Of a stretch of DNA of 44,057 bases, positions 1 through 7,461 are shown one piece after another; position 1 is the stretch's first letter; each line of letters begins with the position of its first letter. The DNA is taken from the NCBI GenBank assembly GCA_036351435.1, contig JAZBPA010000308.1:1-44057 (forward strand), in the 5' to 3' direction. The stretch is from JAAUQA01 sp036351435 (lineage in GTDB: Bacteria; Pseudomonadota; Gammaproteobacteria; Competibacterales; Competibacteraceae). The notes beneath the pieces are model-generated. The model was not told where the DNA came from, did not search any database, and was given only the letters and a program-made list of their open reading frames with translations. The translations under genes were made by a program, and so were the position numbers.

Positions 1-929
1 CCCAGGTAATCCAGATGCACGGGGCGATGAACGGTAGAACGGGCGCTGGCTTTGGAAATAATCAATAGCTTGGGAGCGTAGGACAACTTGCGCAAATCCA
101 CAGGCAATTCCGCAAAGCTGTGCGAAATCCCTTCTTCTCCGCCACGCAACAAGCCCAATCCGGAACCGGGCACGTTACAGAGCACAACTTCGCCGTCTTT
201 TTCCACCAAATCGTAATTGCGGTAACCGAGAAAGGTGAAATGTTCGCTCGCCATCCAGCGCAGAAAGTCCTGACTTTCCCGAACTTCAGATGGGTGCAAG
301 GGCAACTCGGTCGTGTCGAGCTCGGTCACGATAGTCTGCAATTGTTCACGCATCAACGGCCAATCTTCGACGGCGACCCGCACATCGGTTAACGCCTTCT
401 GCAGTCCGCTGTGTAACCCGGCCAACAACTCGGGATCAGTCTGCCGATCCACTTCGAAGTGCATAGTCGCTTCGCTGATGCCGTCTTCCACCCCGCCCGC
501 CAGTATTTGCTGCACATGACCCTGGCTATCACGCACTATGCGTATGACCGGGTGGATGACTTGATGCACAGTCAGTCCGTGACGATTGATTTCCATGGTC
601 ATCGAATCCACCAGAAACGGCATGTCGTCGGTGACGATTTCAACTACGGTGTGCGTGCACTGCCAGCCGTGCTCCTCGAAGGAGGGGTTGTAGACGCGAA
701 TAACCGCCGTTCCCGCCTGTCGCTGGCGACTCAGACTCCAATGCGAGAGGGCCGCACCGTACAGGTCTTCCGGATCATCGTCGAGCAGGTCTTCAGGAGC
801 GACCCAAGCGTAATAATGTCTAACAAACGCCTGTGCCATGGCCACCGACTGTTCAGGTAGACGCTGTTGCAGCAATTCAACGACCTGGTCGATGAGTTGC
901 GCTTTCTGCTCGGCTAGTTTATGGGTCAT
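1..929 (-). CDS. gdhB: NAD-specific glutamate dehydrogenase, large type (N-terminal 309 residues; runs off left edge)
   Basis: This open frame starts at the ATG at 929, behind a GAGGAA-type ribosome site, and leaves the window at base 1 still open. The translation begins MTHKLAEQKAQLIDQV and contains EIVTDDMPFLVDSMTMEINR, FTFLGYRNYDL and STVHRPVHLDYLG. These are hallmark N-terminal segments of the very large (about 1,600 residue) bacterial NAD-glutamate dehydrogenases, which convert glutamate to 2-oxoglutarate and ammonia in catabolism. Only the regulatory N-terminal region is visible; the catalytic domain lies outside. The family call is firm from these motifs; the symbol follows Pseudomonas usage. 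The 146 bases between this start and the next gene show no other gene. Confidence 0.88.
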   Translation of the reverse strand, partial: MTHKLAEQKAQLIDQVVELLQQRLPEQSVAMAQAFVRHYYAWVAPEDLLDDDPEDLYGAALSHWSLSRQRQAGTAVIRVYNPSFEEHGWQCTHTVVEIVTDDMPFLVDSMTMEINRHGLTVHQVIHPVIRIVRDSQGHVQQILAGGVEDGISEATMHFEVDRQTDPELLAGLHSGLQKALTDVRVAVEDWPLMREQLQTIVTELDTTELPLHPSEVRESQDFLRWMASEHFTFLGYRNYDLVEKDGEVVLCNVPGSGLGLLRGGEEGISHSFAELPVDLRKLSYAPKLLIISKASARSTVHRPVHLDYL

Positions 930-1075
930 GGGGCTTCCTCGCTGTATTCTGTAGTTATCATCGCGCTGTGGAAAAGACAATTATGGCAAGTGTAGTGGAT
1001 AGAACGGGATTGTTATCGGAGGTGAAGCAGAACCAACAGCAGCCTTAAGCTAACCTGCTACCGGCAGTGGGCGGA

Positions 1076-3232
1076 TTAAGGCAGGCGTTGCTTATTGGGG
1101 TATCCGTGCGACAACAGTGTTTTCAATTGCTGAGCGGATTGCGGTTTACCGAACAGAAACCCTTGGCCTTCTTCACACCCTTCCCGGGTCAAGAAGGTTT
1201 GCTGTTCGAGGGTTTCCACGCCTTCCGCAATGACACGCAGTCTGAGGCTTTTGGCCATCGCAACGATCGCACGAGTTATGGCCATATCGTCGGCATCAGT
1301 GGGAATAGCGCCGACAAACGATTGGTCGATTTTTAGATAATCAATGGGGAAACGTTTTAAATAACTCAGTGAAGAATGCCCGGTGCCAAAATCGTCAATG
1401 GCGATGGTAATTCCCATCGCCTTAATCTCGGTGAGGATTTTCCGGGTCCGGTCGGGGTCTTGCATGACCATGCTTTCAGTGATTTCCAGTTCCAGCCCTT
1501 GCGCAGCGAATTCGGTGTCGTGAAGAATGGTTGCGATTCGCTGTGGTAGATCCGGTTGGCGGAACTGCATAGCGGATAAGTTGACTGCCAAACGCAATGG
1601 CGGCAATCCATCCAATTGCCAGGACCGAGCCTGGGTACAAGCGGTGCGCAACACCCATTCCCCGATCGCCACAATCATCCCAGTCTGTTCGGCAAGAGGA
1701 ATAAAACGCGCCGGAGGAATCAACCCTAACTTGGGATGTTGCCAACGGATCAAGGTCTCCACGCTGGTGATTCTCCTGGACAGGAGATCGAGGCAAGGTT
1801 GGTATTCGAGGATAAATTCATCACGTTCCAGTGCGCGCCGTAAACTATTGCTTAAATAAAGCGTTTCGGTCGCTTGGACGTTCATCTCATTTGAAAAAAA
1901 CACGTAGTGATTACGGCCTTCTTCTTTGGCGCAGTACAAAGCGGTATCGGCGTTTTTCAATAGGGTCTCAACGTCATTCCCATCTGTGGGATAACAACTG
2001 ATACCGATGCTGGCAGAAATATACAGCGTATGGTCTTCCAATTTAAACGGCTGGGTCAGCGCGTCGAGAAATTTGCGCGCGGGGGTGGCCGCATCTTGCG
2101 AATGGCTCAGGGGGTCCAACAATACGCCGAATTCATCGCCGCCTAACCGGGCCACTAAATCACTCTCCCGCGTACATTTGAGTAACCGCTGTGCCACGGC
2201 TATTATCAACGCATCGCCTAGCGCATGTCCCAGGGAATCATTGATTGTTTTGAAATGATCCAGATCAATCAACAATAATCCTACCACTTGTTTCTGGCGG
2301 CTGGCCCGACGCAACGCTTCGCCGAAGCGCTCCTGCAGCAACTGACGATTGGCCAATTCGGTCAGTGGATCGTGGTGAGTGAGAAATTGTAGCCAAACCT
2401 CCTGTTGTTTACGGTGCGAAATATCGGTAAATACCCCGACATAATGAGAGAGCTGGCCGGCTTGATCCTTGATCATATTGAGGTTAAGCCATTGCGTATA
2501 AGTCGTGCCATCCTTGCGGCGGTTAGTGATTTCGCCCTGCCACTGCCCGGTCGTTTGCAAAGTCTCCCACAGCTGCTGATAGAAAACTGCATCGTAACGC
2601 CCCGATTTGAGTAAGTTCGGAGTTTGCCCAATGACCTCTTCCTTGGGGTAGCCGGTAACCTGGGTAAATGCCTTGTTGACGGAAATAATGGTTTGTTGCG
2701 CATCGGTGATCACGATGCCTTCCGCGGTGTTATCGAATACGCTGCTCGCCAAGCGCAATTCTGTTTCTGTTTGGTGGTGCGCTGTGACATCGTTGAGAAT
2801 GCTGTGATAACCGATCAATTGGCCTTGAGAATCGCGTTCACTCAATGTGTGGGTCTGCACCCAACGCAATTGACCGGTCTTGGTGACTATTCGATACTCT
2901 TGTTGGAATTGTTCTACCCCTAGTTCAGCGTACTTATTCACTTCCTCGGTCGCTGAGTCACGGTCATCGGGATGGATCAGTGTGTCAAATAACCGCTCAC
3001 CGGAGAGGAACTCATCCGCGCTGTAACCCAATTGGGCAATATTGGGAGAAATCGAACGGATAGACCAACCCTGAGCAATCCGCCAGCGGAACAACACAGC
3101 AGCGCTGTTCTCGACGGCGGTGCTCACCTGTTGCAGGCCCCGCTTTGCGCGTCTTAGCCCAATCACTAAATGCGCGATCACAATCCCGGCGAAAACTAAT
3201 TGAACCAGGTGTAGAATCACATTCGACATCAC
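1076..3232 (-). CDS. PAS-PAS-GGDEF-EAL cyclic-di-GMP signalling protein
   Basis: A 718-residue protein with one N-terminal membrane helix (about residues 5-25), two PAS sensor domains (about 35-155 and 160-280), a GGDEF domain and an EAL domain. The GGDEF motif is intact (ARLGGDEFGVLL) and an RESD inhibitory-site motif lies just upstream, so diguanylate cyclase activity with product feedback is expected. In the EAL domain the signature reads ETL rather than EAL, keeping the metal-binding Glu. EITESMVM, DDFGTG and AEGVE are all kept, so phosphodiesterase activity is also plausible. It diverges from orn with only 18 bases between start codons. Which activity dominates cannot be told from sequence. 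Confidence 0.9.
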   Translation of the reverse strand: MMSNVILHLVQLVFAGIVIAHLVIGLRRAKRGLQQVSTAVENSAAVLFRWRIAQGWSIRSISPNIAQLGYSADEFLSGERLFDTLIHPDDRDSATEEVNKYAELGVEQFQQEYRIVTKTGQLRWVQTHTLSERDSQGQLIGYHSILNDVTAHHQTETELRLASSVFDNTAEGIVITDAQQTIISVNKAFTQVTGYPKEEVIGQTPNLLKSGRYDAVFYQQLWETLQTTGQWQGEITNRRKDGTTYTQWLNLNMIKDQAGQLSHYVGVFTDISHRKQQEVWLQFLTHHDPLTELANRQLLQERFGEALRRASRQKQVVGLLLIDLDHFKTINDSLGHALGDALIIAVAQRLLKCTRESDLVARLGGDEFGVLLDPLSHSQDAATPARKFLDALTQPFKLEDHTLYISASIGISCYPTDGNDVETLLKNADTALYCAKEEGRNHYVFFSNEMNVQATETLYLSNSLRRALERDEFILEYQPCLDLLSRRITSVETLIRWQHPKLGLIPPARFIPLAEQTGMIVAIGEWVLRTACTQARSWQLDGLPPLRLAVNLSAMQFRQPDLPQRIATILHDTEFAAQGLELEITESMVMQDPDRTRKILTEIKAMGITIAIDDFGTGHSSLSYLKRFPIDYLKIDQSFVGAIPTDADDMAITRAIVAMAKSLRLRVIAEGVETLEQQTFLTREGCEEGQGFLFGKPQSAQQLKTLLSHGYPNKQRLP

Positions 3233-3250
3233 GTTACCAGTAGAAAAACT

Positions 3251-3793
3251 ATGATAATGCCCGAAAGTCTAATTTGGATCGACCTGGAAATGACCGGTCT
3301 TGATACGCAAACCGACCGAATCATCGAAATTGCCACTGTTGTCACCAATAGTCAGCTGACTGTTATAGCAGAAGGACCGGTACTGGCCATTCATCAGAGC
3401 GACACTGTGTTAGCCGCAATGGACGAGTGGAACCGGACCCAACATGGTCGGTCCGGGTTGCTTGACCGGGTTAGAGCCAGCCACGTCGACGAAGTAAACG
3501 CCGAATCGCAAACCCTGCAGTTTCTCAGCGAATATGTGCCTCCTGGCGCGTCCCCCATGTGCGGCAACAGTGTCTGCCAAGATCGTCGCTTCCTGGCACG
3601 ATGTATGCCGACCTTGGAAGGATATTTTCACTATCGCAACCTGGATGTCAGCACATTAAAGGAATTAGCCCGACGTTGGTACCCCACCCACAAAAAATTC
3701 GCAAAACCTTCTGCCCACTTGGCTTTGGATGACATACGCGCCTCTATAGAGGAATTGCGTTTCTATCGGAAGACTTTATTCTTACCTGCATGA
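3251..3793 (+). CDS. orn: oligoribonuclease (DEDDh 3'-5' exoribonuclease)
   Basis: 180 residues, the usual Orn length. It degrades 2-5 nucleotide RNAs to mononucleotides and also hydrolyses pGpG, the product of EAL enzymes, which fits the divergent c-di-GMP gene next door. ExoI is LIWIDLEMTGLD, ExoII is CGNSVCQDRRFLARCMP, followed by the family signature YFHYRNLDVSTLKELARRW, and ExoIII is HLALDDIRASIEELRFYR; the DEDD residues and the catalytic His are present. Two start codons are possible, ATG at 3251 or 3257. Neither has a strong ribosome site, and the second gives the more typical N terminus. Confidence 0.96.
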   Translation: MIMPESLIWIDLEMTGLDTQTDRIIEIATVVTNSQLTVIAEGPVLAIHQSDTVLAAMDEWNRTQHGRSGLLDRVRASHVDEVNAESQTLQFLSEYVPPGASPMCGNSVCQDRRFLARCMPTLEGYFHYRNLDVSTLKELARRWYPTHKKFAKPSAHLALDDIRASIEELRFYRKTLFLPA

Positions 3794-3848
3794 TGGTTAA
3801 CGTTGTCCACCACGTTCTTAGTCTCTATTAACATCCTCAATAAAACTA

Positions 3849-3870
3849 TCTTTCCCCATTTGGGGAAAGA
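3849..3870 (+). terminator. perfect palindromic hairpin downstream of orn
   Basis: TCTTTCCCCA and TGGGGAAAGA form a perfect 10-base inverted repeat with a two-base centre, 55 bases after the orn stop. It is followed by ATTTTGC. The short U-run makes it a plausible rho-independent terminator for orn; its symmetry would also suit an operator for the downstream nptA-like gene. Confidence 0.5.
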
Positions 3871-3976
3871 ATTTTGCAACGTTATCAGTCCCCTCTACTG
3901 TAATCTCTTCGTCATAATCTGCTAGTAGTTTTGTCGGCTAGACCTTAACAAAATTATCGGAAGGAAGAGCTCGACC

Positions 3977-5143
3977 ATGAGTGATACTACCTATGTAGAT
4001 AACCCAACGACGACCTCGTCATCAAATTGGATGAATTGGCTTTTCGTCCTTGGGCTGGTTTATCTTTTGCTGGTGGCGGTTGGAATGATTGGTAGCGGTT
4101 TTAAAGCAGCTGCCGGCGATCAGGCTAAAGAACTTTTTGCTTTTGCAAGCAACCCATTTACTGCGCTGGTTGTTGGAACCGTAGCGACTGCGCTGATTCA
4201 ATCCTCCAGCACAGTGACATCAATCATTGTTGGTTTGGTGGCTGGTGGATTGCCGGTTGCTATTGCCATTCCAATGGTAATGGGTGCCAACATCGGCACG
4301 ACAATTACCAATACGATTGTTAGTTTAGGGCACGTCAGACAAGGTGAAGAATTCAAAAGAGCCTTTGCTGCGGCGACGATTCATGACTTTTTTAACTTGA
4401 TTAGCGTGGTGATCTTTCTACCCCTGGAAATAATGTTTGGGTTTCTACAGAAAACGGGGGCTTATATTGCCGATCTAATGGTCGGCGGTGATTCAATGTC
4501 GGTAAAGGGATTTAATTTCATTAGTCCCCTAGTGAAACCACCGGTTAGTTTTCTGCAAGATATTTTTGGCGGCATTGGTTTGTCAGACGTTGTTGCAGGA
4601 ATCATACTGATCACCCTTGGCATCGCCTTGATCTTTTTTGTGATTACCCTAATCGGTAAATTACTTAAAGTGCTGATGGTAGGGCGAGCTAAAGAAATAC
4701 TGCATGGCGCTGTCGGCCGAGGACCCGTTTCCGGCATTTTATCCGGCACGGCAATCACCGTGTTGGTACAGTCCTCTTCTACCACTACCAGTTTAATTGT
4801 TCCGTTGGCGGGTAGCGGCGTGTTCAGTCTAAAACAGGTTTATCCCTTTACGCTGGGGGCCAATATCGGCACTTGTATCACAGCGCTATTGGCTGCGACA
4901 GCGATAACCGGGGCTAATGCAATTTTTGCGCTGCAAATTGCATTGATCCATTTTATCTACAATGTTGTCGGTGTTGTCGTGATCTATGGCATCCCTTTTC
5001 TCAGGAATATCCCCATTTATGCTGCCGAATATCTAGCGGAAATGGCTACCAAAAGAAAACTCTATGTGGCTTTGTACATCGGTTTTGTATTCTTCTTAAT
5101 CCCGATTGCTGCCATCGGTTTAAGTCAACTATTCGGCTGGTAA
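3977..5143 (+). CDS. Na+/phosphate cotransporter family protein (NptA/NptII type)
   Basis: 388 residues with about eight to ten hydrophobic helices and the duplicated Na/Pi cotransporter signature: IQSSSTVTSI near residue 75 and VQSSSTTTSLI near residue 260, each followed by a GANIGT motif. This QSSST pair lines the transport path in the NptA/NaPi-II family, which moves phosphate with sodium across the inner membrane. GGAAGGAAGAG precedes the ATG. Two small genes follow closely on the same strand and probably share its transcript. No PhoU domain is fused, so this is the short form. Direction and affinity of transport cannot be read from the sequence. Confidence 0.9.
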   Translation: MSDTTYVDNPTTTSSSNWMNWLFVLGLVYLLLVAVGMIGSGFKAAAGDQAKELFAFASNPFTALVVGTVATALIQSSSTVTSIIVGLVAGGLPVAIAIPMVMGANIGTTITNTIVSLGHVRQGEEFKRAFAAATIHDFFNLISVVIFLPLEIMFGFLQKTGAYIADLMVGGDSMSVKGFNFISPLVKPPVSFLQDIFGGIGLSDVVAGIILITLGIALIFFVITLIGKLLKVLMVGRAKEILHGAVGRGPVSGILSGTAITVLVQSSSTTTSLIVPLAGSGVFSLKQVYPFTLGANIGTCITALLAATAITGANAIFALQIALIHFIYNVVGVVVIYGIPFLRNIPIYAAEYLAEMATKRKLYVALYIGFVFFLIPIAAIGLSQLFGW

Positions 5144-5162
5144 GCATTGCGAGGTGGAAACG

Positions 5163-5414
5163 ATGAATCAATTTAGTATCAGCAGAAAGTCCCTTGAAGA
5201 TAAAATCTGCGAGTTGGAAGAAACGCTCACGCATCTGAAACAACAGTTGCAGAAACAGGAAGAAGCTGATCAGCATAAGGCGATTGACAATTTAGACCAA
5301 TATCTTGGGGCCATTGATAGCAAGTATAATAATCTAAAAGATTTTTGGCAGATTGTTCGCCAGGAGCTGGCTGAGCTTTTTTCGAACAACTCTAATGATC
5401 ACAACAAGACCTAG
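5163..5414 (+). CDS. small coiled-coil protein of unknown function
   Basis: 83 residues from the ATG at 5163; GAGGTG at 5151-5156 is its ribosome site. A GTG at 5154 in the same frame overlaps that site and is less likely to be used. Residues 8-40 (SLEDKICELEETLTHLKQQL) form an amphipathic coiled coil, followed by a second helix with a conserved-looking aromatic patch (LKDFWQIVRQEL). It lies 19 bases after the Na/Pi cotransporter gene and just before a PepSY-like secreted protein, which suggests one operon. I do not recognise a family, and no signal peptide or membrane helix is seen; a cytosolic accessory to the transporter is only a guess. Confidence 0.6.
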   Translation: MNQFSISRKSLEDKICELEETLTHLKQQLQKQEEADQHKAIDNLDQYLGAIDSKYNNLKDFWQIVRQELAELFSNNSNDHNKT

Positions 5415-5420
5415 TGAGAT

Positions 5421-5903
5421 ATGATCATGTGTATAAAATTCCAATTTTTCTGGATGCTAAGCTTTGCGATTATTAGCACTGCTTTTGCGGGTGAAGAAAA
5501 AAAAGTTGATCTCAACCAGGTGCCGCAACAGATCATAGCTGCTATTGAAGAAAAACTACCCGATTCATCCCTAGTCAGTGCGAATACAGAAACTGAGCCC
5601 GATGGCGGTTTTGTGTATGAAGTTCAAGGTATTCTCAAAGATGGTCGTAAATTCGAGTTTGATGCCCATGAAAATGGGGAGATACAGGAAATTGAGATCG
5701 AATTCGCGGAGGATATGGTGCCTAAAGCAGTAATGAAGGCCATTGAACAGAAATTGCCTGGTTTTGAGCCGACTTATATTGAAGCCAGCCACTCCGCTAG
5801 TTTAAAAGTGGTTCGCTATGAATTCGTCGGTAAGTTTGGCGATGAAACCATCGACATAGATGTTTCCGCTGATGGGCGTCGTATTGAGATTGCCGATAGT
5901 TAA
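5421..5903 (+). CDS. secreted protein with two PepSY-like repeats
   Basis: 160 residues with a signal peptide (hydrophobic 8-21, cleavage expected after AFA). The mature part is an internal duplication: VPQQIIAAIEEKLPDSS with a beta-rich stretch, then VPKAVMKAIEQKLPGFE with another. The pattern of helix, LP turn and strands ending in DG.I.EIE matches periplasmic PepSY-like domains, which often inhibit or fold around partners in the envelope. It lies six bases downstream of the coiled-coil gene. The binding partner is unknown; association with the Na/Pi cotransporter is by position only. ATG codons at 5421 and 5427 are both possible starts. Confidence 0.7.
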   Translation: MIMCIKFQFFWMLSFAIISTAFAGEEKKVDLNQVPQQIIAAIEEKLPDSSLVSANTETEPDGGFVYEVQGILKDGRKFEFDAHENGEIQEIEIEFAEDMVPKAVMKAIEQKLPGFEPTYIEASHSASLKVVRYEFVGKFGDETIDIDVSADGRRIEIADS

Positions 5904-5913
5904 ATGCTCAGCA

Positions 5914-5952
5914 AACCAAACACCCTCGACTTTTTATCGAGGGTTGTTTGGT
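5914..5952 (+). terminator. hairpin after the PepSY-like gene
   Basis: ACCAAACACCCTCGA (5915-5929) pairs with TCGAGGGTTGTTTGGT (5937-5952), with a single bulged base and a T-rich loop. It begins 11 bases after the stop codon. There is no U-run after the stem, so it may stop transcription weakly or protect the transcript end. Confidence 0.5.
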
Positions 5953-5978
5953 GCTCCTAGGCAATAGACCTTATTGGA

Positions 5979-6150
5979 AACCAAAGGCCTTAGAAAAGGC
6001 CCTCAAGGAGGTAATGAGCTGACCCCTTGAGGGAGCCGAGAGCGATGGCGATACTGAAGTACGGCGAAATCCAAGATAAAGCGAGCACGTTGCGGGCGAT
6101 GACAAGCTTGGACCGAGCAGAATCTAACAGGTTAGCGGAGGCCTTTGGTT
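5979..6150 (+). mobile_element. insertion-sequence remnant / MITE-like unit with 12-bp inverted ends
   Basis: AACCAAAGGCCT at 5979-5990 is repeated as its exact reverse complement AGGCCTTTGGTT at 6139-6150. Between them are a second inverted repeat (CCCTCAAGG at 6000-6008, CCTTGAGGG at 6025-6033) and the first 36 codons of a transposase. The simplest reading is an element that lost its middle and kept both ends. No clear target duplication flanks it, although TTATT occurs near both sides. Confidence 0.5.
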
Positions 6151-6155
6151 ATTAG
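6045..6155 (+). pseudogene. truncated transposase (N-terminal 36 residues only)
   Basis: The frame reads MAILKYGEIQDKAS, then TLRAMTSLDRAESNRLAEAF, GY and a stop. This resembles the N-terminal helix-turn-helix start of transposases in the IS5/ISL-like, DDE superfamily group, which typically begin with a lysine-tyrosine motif and a TSL-RAEF segment. The full enzyme should be several hundred residues; here it ends at TAG 6153-6155, right at the right-hand inverted repeat. The catalytic DDE domain is gone, so this copy cannot make transposase. A short functional peptide is unlikely. Confidence 0.55.
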
Positions 6156-6156
6156 T

Positions 6157-6771
6157 TTAAGGCGCAAATCGAATTTTATAACCCAGGCTATCCAATTGGT
6201 GGGGAATTGCATTGAACGCAATGGTGATGCGCTTGCCTCCTTCATTCGGCGGCACGCCGTGCAGTAGATAACTGGGATAAAGCACCATGTCACCGGGCTC
6301 GACCTCCGGCAGCATCCAGGTGTCGCTACTGTAATGATTGAGCGGCACATCGTTCTTGAAGATAAATTCCCCACCGCCGGTGTTCTTGCGAAAAATAGTG
6401 CTGGTCGAGGGGTGCGGTTTAGTAATGTAAATAATGCCGGAAATAAAACTGTTGGCGTGAGTGTGCATGAATTGGTTGCCGCCATGGTCTAGCACGTTCA
6501 TCCACATTTCTTTGACGAACCACTGCAGTTTTTCCGCGAACAGCAATTCGCCGAAGTTGACGAGGTGCGGGGCTACTAGCTCTGTCAGATGTCGGTAGGC
6601 CTCATCTTGCTCTGGACTAATCAGTTGTGTGTGCGACAGCAAATCGGTAGCTGTATTGGCGTTCCTGTTCAGCGATTCCGCGCGCGCGATGAATTGCTGT
6701 AGCAAATCGGAACTCAAAAACCCATCGGTTTTCATCAACGGTGTGGGGAACAGACCGATTACTTTGCTCAT
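6157..6771 (-). CDS. 2OG-Fe(II) oxygenase family protein (TIGR02466-like)
   Basis: 204 residues of the short 2-oxoglutarate/Fe(II) dioxygenase fold. The N terminus LFPTPLMKTD, the core NQFMHTHANSFISGIIYI and the C-terminal VLYPSYLLHGVPPNEGGKR are characteristic. His103/His105 and His171 are candidate iron ligands and Arg181 the 2-oxoglutarate anchor. It lies 45 bases downstream of the phnZ-like gene on the same strand, so the two are probably co-transcribed. In the known PhnY-PhnZ pathway a different 2OG oxygenase (phytanoyl-CoA dioxygenase type) hydroxylates 2-aminoethylphosphonate before PhnZ cleaves it; this protein could fill that step, but that is inference. The gene ends one base after the transposase remnant stop. 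Confidence 0.8.
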   Translation of the reverse strand: MSKVIGLFPTPLMKTDGFLSSDLLQQFIARAESLNRNANTATDLLSHTQLISPEQDEAYRHLTELVAPHLVNFGELLFAEKLQWFVKEMWMNVLDHGGNQFMHTHANSFISGIIYITKPHPSTSTIFRKNTGGGEFIFKNDVPLNHYSSDTWMLPEVEPGDMVLYPSYLLHGVPPNEGGKRITIAFNAIPHQLDSLGYKIRFAP

Positions 6772-6814
6772 TGGGATAGAGCTCTCATGGGTGAGGTTGA
6801 TTTTGCAAACAAGC

Positions 6815-7369
6815 TCATCGTAACGCTTGTTCTAGAAAGAACCGATAGTGCTCAATGGGTGGCGTTTTCATACCGAGAACTTTTCCAGCATCGTCATAAC
6901 GACGCAACCTGACTGCTCGTTCGTGATACGGATTTCGCTCGAATGCCTCAACCTCAGCAAAAGTGAAGGTTCCTCCCTGAAGCTCTAAACTTTGTGTTGA
7001 AGCAGGCGAAAGTGTGGAGAGATAGGCGGGATCGACGGCGCCCAGATAGCGTTTGGCGGCCACATGCAACCGGATCGGTTCAACGACTTCCGGCACGAAA
7101 TAGTCTGTTAATGCTGTGGCTCCGACTTCCTCGTGTTGGCCGTCGATGCCGTGATCGGCAATGTCTTCAGCTAAACCATGCACAAAATGACCATAGTCAT
7201 GCAGCACGGCTGCGGCAATCATGAATTCATCTTCGCCTGCTTCGCTGGCAAAGCAGGCCGTTTGCAACATGTGCTCTTGTATGGTGAGCTGCTCACCATA
7301 CAGTTTATGACCATAGCGATGAAATGCGGTGATGATCTGTTCGATTATGATACGGGTGTTTGCGTTCAT
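6815..7369 (-). CDS. phnZ: PhnZ-like HD-domain phosphonate oxygenase
   Basis: 184 residues from ATG 7369; the upstream GTG at 7405 lacks a ribosome site. PhnZ is a di-iron HD-domain oxygenase that splits (R)-1-hydroxy-2-aminoethylphosphonate into glycine and phosphate. The key residues fall where the family has them: Tyr24, His33, His57-Asp58 (LHDYGH), His79 (GQHEEVGA), and His102 and Lys106 in RLHVAAKRYL. That agreement supports both the identification and the start. It is the first gene of a pair with a 2OG oxygenase. An HD-hydrolase with another substrate is the alternative, but the RLHVAAKRYL block is specific for the phosphonate-associated clade. Confidence 0.85.
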   Translation of the reverse strand: MNANTRIIIEQIITAFHRYGHKLYGEQLTIQEHMLQTACFASEAGEDEFMIAAAVLHDYGHFVHGLAEDIADHGIDGQHEEVGATALTDYFVPEVVEPIRLHVAAKRYLGAVDPAYLSTLSPASTQSLELQGGTFTFAEVEAFERNPYHERAVRLRRYDDAGKVLGMKTPPIEHYRFFLEQALR

Positions 7370-7461
7370 ATACCCTACTGATCGTGGCGTCCAATATCCT
7401 TGCACTGGTAGTGAAAGATTACAAACCAGGAGTGTATTTCAACGATGTGACGAAATGGTGT

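Noticed and set aside
1050..1062. AGCTAACCTGCTA also found near 30507
   Set aside because: A 13-base match is expected by chance in a 44-kb window, and no surrounding similarity exists.
3874..3901. TTGCAA and TACTGT 16 bases apart, a possible promoter for the Na/Pi cotransporter gene
   Set aside because: Only partial matches to the consensus, overlapping the terminator region; too weak to list.
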